Of a stretch of 64,000 bases of DNA, positions 59,453 through 64,000 are shown in pieces. Under the pieces are notes generated by a model. The model made no database searches. It worked only from the letters and a program-made list of their open reading frames with translations, and was not told the origin of the DNA. A program made the position numbers and the translations under genes. Each line of letters starts with the position of its first letter. Position 1 is the stretch's first letter. The DNA lies in assembly GCA_017430535.1 (NCBI GenBank), contig JAFRMR010000026.1, forward strand, positions 186,001-250,000. Direction: 5' to 3'. The DNA comes from Clostridia bacterium. Its GTDB lineage: Bacteria; Bacillota; Clostridia; Oscillospirales; Acutalibacteraceae.

Positions 59453-60546
59453 TATTCTCCGCCTCCTTCGCACAGGTTTATAATGCGCCTGTATTTAAGC
59501 TTACCGGGCTTTGATTTAAGGGCAGTTACGGTTACTCCCGTATCGGCGGTTTTTTTCACTTTTTCCGAAACAGCGGCAATATCCGTATCCGGGCCGTAAA
59601 GAATAACCGTATCAACATCATAATCGCTGTCGGTTTTTACAAGCCGCTCAACGGTGCCCAGGTAAACCGCAAAGCCTACTGCGCCGTCGCTTCTGCCCAT
59701 TCTTTTCATAAGGCCGTCATACTGGCCGCCGGAGAGTACGCTTTCGGGTATTCCCTGCACATATCCTTTGAATACAATACCGTTATAGTATTTGATATCT
59801 CCGGAATAGGAAAAGTCAATTTCCGTCATATTTTTAAGGGAGGAATGCATTGCCTCAACGGTTTTCTCAAAAGCGTCAATCAGCTTGCAGCCCGGCAGCA
59901 GCTTACGCAGCTCGGGGAATACATCCCCGGCTTTTCCGTGAAGCTTTGCAAGGCCGCAGAGGGCTTCACATCCTTCAGCGGATATATTTTCTTTTTTGCA
60001 CAGCGCCGTAATGGCATTCACATTTTTTTCGCCTGTGAGTGAAATAAGCTGCTTCTTTATTTCCGGCTTTCCGGTATAAAGATCAACCGCATAGGAAATA
60101 ATATCAAGGTTTGATATGCTCAGTATGCTGTTTTCGGAAATAAGCTTCAGGCTGGAAGCCGCCAGCGAAAGAATCTCCGAAACACAGTAGGCATCAATAT
60201 CGCCTATGCACTCCACTCCGGTCTGCATAATCTCCCTGAAAGTGCGGCTGTTTTTTGAAACACGGTATACATTCTCATTGTAATATACCTTCCGCCTCTC
60301 TCCGGGGATGTCCTCTGTATTCTTTATGATGGAAAGGGTAACATCCGGCTTCATGGCCATAAGCTTGCCGTTTGTATCGTTAAAGGTGATTATACTGTCC
60401 GAAACAAGGAAATCCTTGTTTCTTGAGTAAAAATCATACTCTTCAAACTTCAGCATCTTATATCTTGAATAACCGTAAGCTTCATAAAGCTCCCTGAGGG
60501 AAAACATTATCCGTTCTTCATCATTTACTATTTTACTTTTTGCCAT
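59452..60546 (-). CDS. hisZ: ATP phosphoribosyltransferase regulatory subunit HisZ
   Basis: A 364-residue class II aaRS-like protein (histidyl-tRNA-synthetase paralogue) with MKPDVTLSIIKN, VYYNENVYRV, MQTGVECIGDIDAY and VLSGGQYDGLMKRMG. It carries the feedback-sensing role for short HisG. It overlaps the upstream yerC-like gene by 14 bp. Confidence 0.95.
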   Translation of the reverse strand: MAKSKIVNDEERIMFSLRELYEAYGYSRYKMLKFEEYDFYSRNKDFLVSDSIITFNDTNGKLMAMKPDVTLSIIKNTEDIPGERRKVYYNENVYRVSKNSRTFREIMQTGVECIGDIDAYCVSEILSLAASSLKLISENSILSISNLDIISYAVDLYTGKPEIKKQLISLTGEKNVNAITALCKKENISAEGCEALCGLAKLHGKAGDVFPELRKLLPGCKLIDAFEKTVEAMHSSLKNMTEIDFSYSGDIKYYNGIVFKGYVQGIPESVLSGGQYDGLMKRMGRSDGAVGFAVYLGTVERLVKTDSDYDVDTVILYGPDTDIAAVSEKVKKTADTGVTVTALKSKPGKLKYRRIINLCEGGGE

Positions 60547-60826
60547 TGTTATTCAGCCTTTCAATAGCGGCTTTGTATCCGCCGGTTCCGTAGTTGAGGC
60601 ATTTGCTTACACGGCTTATGGTAGCGGTGCTTATGCCCACCTCTTTTGATATGGTAAGATAGTTATGCCCTTCGTTCAGGCGGCAGGCGGCCTCAAGCCG
60701 CTGAGCCATATCCTTTATTTCCTTAACTGTGCAAAGGTCTTCAAAAAAGTCGTAGCACTGGTCTGTGGTTTCAAGGCCCATAATTGCCTCAAAAAGGCGG
60801 TCGATGGTTTCACTCCTGAAATTCAT
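60533..60826 (-). CDS. YerC/TrpR-family repressor, probable his operon regulator
   Basis: A 97-residue TrpR-superfamily protein of the YerC/YecD type: DLCTVKEIKDMAQRLEAACRLNEGHNYLTISKEVGISTATISRVSKCLNYG gives the helix-turn-helix (written here in pieces: VKEIKDMAQRL, YLTISKEVGI, STATISRVSKCL). It is the first gene of the his operon and overlaps hisZ. Related Firmicutes proteins (called HisR in regulon studies) are proposed to repress his genes in response to histidine, so self-regulation of this operon is likely. Confidence 0.82.
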   Translation of the reverse strand: MNFRSETIDRLFEAIMGLETTDQCYDFFEDLCTVKEIKDMAQRLEAACRLNEGHNYLTISKEVGISTATISRVSKCLNYGTGGYKAAIERLNNNGKK

Positions 60827-60855
60827 GAGTATTCCTCCTCGTTTATTATGATATC

Positions 60856-60884
60856 ACATTATCACATCATCATACTAAAGTCAA
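60856..60884 (-). promoter_or_regulatory. promoter of the his operon with repeated operator-like motif
   Basis: On the minus strand TTGACT (60884-60879), 17 bp, TAATGT (60861-60856). The spacer and -10 hold the tandem motif GATGTGATAATGTGATA, and outer ATGAT/ATCAT arms form a loose dyad, a candidate site for the YerC-like repressor. Confidence 0.6.
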
Positions 60885-60988
60885 TGAAATCCGTGCTTTT
60901 TGTATATTTATCCTGTATATGAAGCCAAAGTGTGTAAAACTTGTGCAGTTTCACATATATTTAACATATTTTTAATTCCGTATTCTTA

Positions 60989-61912
60989 TCAGCCTTCCAT
61001 AATATGCATGTTCCTGAGTTCCGGGTTTCTTATTTTATCCCGTATTTCATAAGCGTGGGGTTCGAGGAAGTTTTCCGGTGAAGCGGAAAGACTGTTTTCT
61101 CTGAAATAATCCGCAAACACACCGCATATTTCTTCTATTGATTCTGTTTGCCCGGGGTCTGTTTTCTCTGTAACAAGTTTTTCTGTTTTTTCCGCAATAT
61201 CCGCAAACAGGGTAAGCTCTCTTGCTCCCCTGAAAACCCACTTATAAAAAGGCGCGTATTTTCCGTTCAGCAGATAAATAAGGGACATTGTGCTTTTCGC
61301 AAACTCATCAAGTGCAAGGGCGGCGGCTCCGGTTTCACCGTGCTTTATGCACCTTTCAAAGTTGTACTGGCCGCTCTGAGCCATGGATATAACCCTTGCG
61401 GCAATCTTTTTAAGCCGTACATCTTCCGGCATACCGCTTTGTATTCTGTTTCTTATTGCAGTAAAAGTGCCGAGGTCATCCCTGAATACTTCTCCGTTTA
61501 CCGCGGCGGCAAGGGAGCTTTCCGGGGTATAGAGCCACTGCAGGTCGGTTTCCGGCGCTCCCGGGGTACCGGTCAGGGGCAGATAAAAATCAGATATTTT
61601 CTTGACCCCGAAATGGCTGCTGCCGTAGGGCGTTTCTTTGAGCTTTTTATATCCGTCAATCTCATTCGGCAGAGCTGCATAAGCTCTTGAAAGAGAAAAA
61701 CCGATTTTTTCGTAATCCTCATCCGTCAGCCACAGGCAGAAGCCCGCTCCCGTATCGTGGTCGCGGCTTGTTTCGTCATCAAAACCGAAACAGTCCGAGC
61801 CCGGCCCGGCAATTCCTGCGGCAATGCGGTTTTCATATTCGCCGAATTCTTTGTGTATCATCTCTGTGCCGAAACGCTCATAGTAAAGCTTGCTCAGCTG
61901 TATTCCGTTCAT
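60989..61912 (-). CDS. DUF4037 domain protein
   Basis: A 307-residue protein. The start at 61912 (MNGIQLSKLYYERFG) fits the family; a longer upstream frame overlaps the TPR gene out of phase. The nucleotidyltransferase-like GPGSDCFGFDDETSRDHDTGAGFCLWL segment (GSDCFGFDD and RDHD motifs) and the C-terminal helical DUF4037 region (LNGKYAPFYKWVFRG) are clear. Substrate unknown. It overlaps the TPR gene by 35 bp. Confidence 0.82.
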   Translation of the reverse strand: MNGIQLSKLYYERFGTEMIHKEFGEYENRIAAGIAGPGSDCFGFDDETSRDHDTGAGFCLWLTDEDYEKIGFSLSRAYAALPNEIDGYKKLKETPYGSSHFGVKKISDFYLPLTGTPGAPETDLQWLYTPESSLAAAVNGEVFRDDLGTFTAIRNRIQSGMPEDVRLKKIAARVISMAQSGQYNFERCIKHGETGAAALALDEFAKSTMSLIYLLNGKYAPFYKWVFRGARELTLFADIAEKTEKLVTEKTDPGQTESIEEICGVFADYFRENSLSASPENFLEPHAYEIRDKIRNPELRNMHIMEG

Positions 61913-62633
61913 ATCCGTTTTGTGCCCTTTCTTTAAGAGACTTTTCATCAAATATGCGGCCGAAGAACCCGAAGGAGGGGGCGCATTTTTCACAGGTGAA
62001 AGCGTATTTGCCGAAGCCGGAGTAATATGGATCATTCAGTATTTCAAAAGCTCTGTCAAGCAGAGAATCAATCTCTTTATCAACCGGGTTGTTATCAAAC
62101 AGCAGATGGGCAAGGTTTACGCAGGTAACTGCGGTTTCAAGGCCCAGATCTCTGTCTTTTTCCGTAATGTTCAGGGCTTTTCTGAAATATTGCTCCGCTT
62201 TTTCCGCTTCATTTATATCCTGCAGCGCAAGGGCCATATTATTGCAAAGGCCCGCTATCAGAGGATGGTCGCTTTTAAGCGATGAATAAAGCAGGTTTTC
62301 CGCCTTTTCATAGTATGGTATCGCTTCCCGGCTGTTTCCGAAGGCCTTCATTGTGGTGGCGGCGTTAAGGTAAACCGTGCCGGCGGTAACAGGGGAGGGA
62401 TTAAGGGAATCCGTAACCGAAAGGGCCTCTTTTATTGCGGCAAAGCCCTTATCTTTTTCCATAGTCTGCCGGTAAAGCCCTATCATTTCGTTAAGGATTG
62501 TCAGGGTTGCGGCAGGGTTGCCCTTTTCCTCGGCGTATACAGCTTCCAGATACTTTTCCGCGCTGTTCAGGTCTCCGGCATTCAGAAAACCATCCAGTTT
62601 TTTTATGAATTTTTCGGCAGAGAATAATTCCAT
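61878..62633 (-). CDS. tetratricopeptide repeat protein
   Basis: A 251-residue helical protein with about four TPR units (for example AGTVYLNAATTMKAFGNSRE, LIAGLCNNMALALQDINEAE, KAEQYFRKALNITEKDRDLG). No signal peptide. It overlaps the DUF4037 gene, and such pairs recur in Clostridia; it may scaffold the DUF4037 enzyme. Function unknown. Confidence 0.78.
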   Translation of the reverse strand: MELFSAEKFIKKLDGFLNAGDLNSAEKYLEAVYAEEKGNPAATLTILNEMIGLYRQTMEKDKGFAAIKEALSVTDSLNPSPVTAGTVYLNAATTMKAFGNSREAIPYYEKAENLLYSSLKSDHPLIAGLCNNMALALQDINEAEKAEQYFRKALNITEKDRDLGLETAVTCVNLAHLLFDNNPVDKEIDSLLDRAFEILNDPYYSGFGKYAFTCEKCAPSFGFFGRIFDEKSLKERAQNGYERNTAEQALL

Positions 62634-62649
62634 TACTTTCCTTTCCTCG

Positions 62650-62678
62650 TTGCAAAATACGCGGCGATATGGTAAAAT
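62650..62678 (+). promoter_or_regulatory. promoter of yfbR
   Basis: TTGCAA (62650-62655), 17 bp, TAAAAT (62673-62678), followed by GGAGGTG and ATG 62716. Confidence 0.65.
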
Positions 62679-62715
62679 AAAAAAGTAATATTGTTTCCGG
62701 CGCGGAGGTGAATTT

Positions 62716-63300
62716 ATGAAAAACGGTTTCTACGCAATGATTTCACGCATGAAATATATCAACCGCTGGGCTCTTATGAGAAATGAGCACAGCGAAAATC
62801 TGGCTGAGCACTCCTTTGAGGTTTCCGTAATAGCTCACGCCCTTACGGTTATCGGCAACAAGCGCTTCGGCAAAAACCTCGATTGCAGCAGAGCCGCACT
62901 TCTGGGCCTTTATCACGATGCCCCCGAAACCCTTACCGGTGATTTGCCTACCCCCGTCAAGTATTACAGCGATGAAGTCCGGCGGGCTTATAAAACGGTG
63001 GAAAATGTTGCCTGCGACAATCTCCTTGATATGCTGCCGCCGGAGTTTTATGATGAGTATAAGCCCCTGTTTACGGCGGAGCCCGGGGATGAGGAACTTT
63101 ACAGGTATGTCAAGGCGGCGGATAAAATCAGCGCGCTTATAAAATGCCTTGAAGAAAAGAAAGCCGGCAACAGCGAATTCCGCCTTGCGGGGGAGAGCAC
63201 CCTTAAAGCCATACACAAGCTTAACCTGCCGGAAGCGGAGGTCTTCCTTGAGGATTTCCTGCCCGCTTATGAGCTCACACTTGATGAGCTTAAAATGTAA
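62716..63300 (+). CDS. yfbR: 5'-deoxynucleotidase (YfbR-like, HD domain)
   Basis: A 194-residue HD-domain phosphohydrolase: NRWALMRNEHSENLAEHSFEV, the HD pair YHDAPETLTGD, and YVKAADKISALIKCLEE. It probably removes phosphate from deoxynucleoside monophosphates. It is longer at neither end than the family. It has its own promoter and is divergent from the TPR gene. Confidence 0.9.
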   Translation: MKNGFYAMISRMKYINRWALMRNEHSENLAEHSFEVSVIAHALTVIGNKRFGKNLDCSRAALLGLYHDAPETLTGDLPTPVKYYSDEVRRAYKTVENVACDNLLDMLPPEFYDEYKPLFTAEPGDEELYRYVKAADKISALIKCLEEKKAGNSEFRLAGESTLKAIHKLNLPEAEVFLEDFLPAYELTLDELKM

Positions 63301-63357
63301 ACCAAGGTTCATTATAATATATTATTTTAAATATATCAACCGAGCGAGGTGTTTTTA

Positions 63358-64000
63358 TTGAATAAAAAACGAGTTGCGGCACTTGCCGCCGCCTGCCTTG
63401 TGGCTGCGGGTCTTCTTTCCTCCTGCGGCAGGCAGGAAAAGCCGCAGGAAACCTCCTTAACCGAAACCACCACCGCCCCTCCGGATTTTGACAGCTGGAG
63501 CAGCGCTTATGAAGAATATATGCTTTCCGTTGTTGCGGGGGGCGATAACCTTGAGGGCTATAAATATGAGCCGGAGGAGTGCCGGTTTGGTATAATAGAT
63601 CTTGATAACAGCGGCGTGCCCGAGCTGCTTATATCCGAGGGCGAATACCCCGCCTCAAAAGTCAATATCTATATTTATGACGGCTATAATGTCAAATCCG
63701 CAGGCTCTGCCGGTTCCGGCGGCGAAATAAGATACGAGCCGGAAAAAGGCCGCCTTTATTCCTATGAGCTTCTTGAAGATTCTGAGCTTTATCAGGAAAC
63801 CAGGGTTGCCTATATGTTTACCGGTGATGAAGTGGTAAAAACCTGGCAGGGTACCACCCGCACAGCCGATGAATCCATTGTGCCTGTCGGTTGCGAAGAA
63901 GATTACGGCGATAAGGTCACATATCTTTCCGGAGAAACCGAAACCGATGCCGCCGAATACCGCCGGCTTTATGAAGAAAACATACCCGCTGATGATGAAA
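63358..64000 (+). CDS. lipoprotein, 5' part (runs off the window end)
   Basis: A frame open from TTG 63358 (behind GCGAGGTG) to the last base, at least 214 codons. N-terminal MNKKRVAALAAACLVAAG with lipobox LSSC (Cys23), then a Thr/Glu linker. FGIIDLDNSGVPELLIS is a calcium-loop-like/VCBS-type motif seen in many Clostridia lipoproteins that read out 'D-x-D-N-D/S-G'. Function unknown. Confidence 0.75.
   Translation, partial: MNKKRVAALAAACLVAAGLLSSCGRQEKPQETSLTETTTAPPDFDSWSSAYEEYMLSVVAGGDNLEGYKYEPEECRFGIIDLDNSGVPELLISEGEYPASKVNIYIYDGYNVKSAGSAGSGGEIRYEPEKGRLYSYELLEDSELYQETRVAYMFTGDEVVKTWQGTTRTADESIVPVGCEEDYGDKVTYLSGETETDAAEYRRLYEENIPADDE

Noticed and set aside
60827..60988. T-box or other riboswitch ahead of the his operon
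   Set aside because: The interval is only about 160 bp with an AT-rich operator-like region; no T-box specifier stem or TGGNACCGCG-like sequence was seen.

Overview
The window looks like a chromosome segment from an uncultured, probably gut-dwelling member of the Clostridia (Bacillota; an Oscillospirales-like lineage is my best guess, inferred from gene content and style). The evidence is Gram-positive AGGAGG ribosome binding sites, the order rimP-nusA-rnpM-ylxQ-infB-rbfA-nrnA, a histidine operon led by a YerC/TrpR-like gene with the short HisG plus HisZ, and many Clostridia-type lipoproteins and DUF families (DUF4956, DUF4353, DUF4474, DUF1854).

Layout. 1-6.4 kb: the end of a U32 peptidase gene, then a heterodimeric ABC exporter pair separated by a DUF1854 gene. 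6.4-9.2 kb: an iron-dependent alcohol dehydrogenase and a transglutaminase-like lipoprotein. 9.2-11.2 kb: a small AT-richer accessory cluster of short related genes with a leftover gene tail and repeats. 11.3-17.5 kb: the translation operon. 17.53 kb: tRNA-Arg(CCG). 17.6-28.8 kb: an 11.2-kb integrated mobilizable element in the 3' end of that tRNA gene. It carries a MobV-type relaxase and a large serine recombinase, and its cargo includes a YhcG-type PD-(D/E)XK nuclease, a restriction-nuclease/SIR2 fusion (candidate anti-phage protein), a nucleoside phosphorylase, a GNAT enzyme, a flavodoxin-like reductase and several decayed genes. 28.8-34.9 kb: host genes for a flavoprotein, a secreted metallo-beta-lactamase/TIM-barrel fusion, an Ig-like DUF4474 protein and a beta-helix lipoprotein. 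35-38.4 kb: VTC polyphosphate polymerase, DUF4956, response regulator and histidine kinase. 38.4-45.5 kb: minus-strand genes including PrsW, a VanX-like dipeptidase, a hydrolase-nitroreductase fusion, TfoX, a NERD nuclease plus four-helix-bundle pair bracketed by two copies of a multi-hairpin repeat, RlmD and a CPBP protease. 45.6-50.9 kb: glycogen phosphorylase, TadA, TRIC channel, LarE and uridine phosphorylase. 50.9-60.9 kb: the his operon with two envelope-type genes appended. 61-64 kb: DUF4037, TPR, YfbR and the start of a lipoprotein.

How the parts work together. The beta-helix lipoprotein and the VTC/DUF4956/two-component operon are divergent. They share a strikingly symmetric control region with two 11-bp-spaced ACCTAAAG pairs placed at equal distance from each -10 box, which is best explained by binding of the OmpR-type regulator encoded in the operon. 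The his operon encodes all enzymes from ATP-PRT to histidinol dehydrogenase except histidinol-phosphate phosphatase. The mobile element separated tRNA-Arg from its original terminator, which now lies just beyond the right attachment repeat, and supplied a new long-stem terminator at its left end.

Most noteworthy for follow-up: the eight-hairpin TCGATAT-spaced repeat pair around the four-helix-bundle/NERD module, the nuclease-SIR2 protein in the mobile element, and the symmetric divergent promoter.
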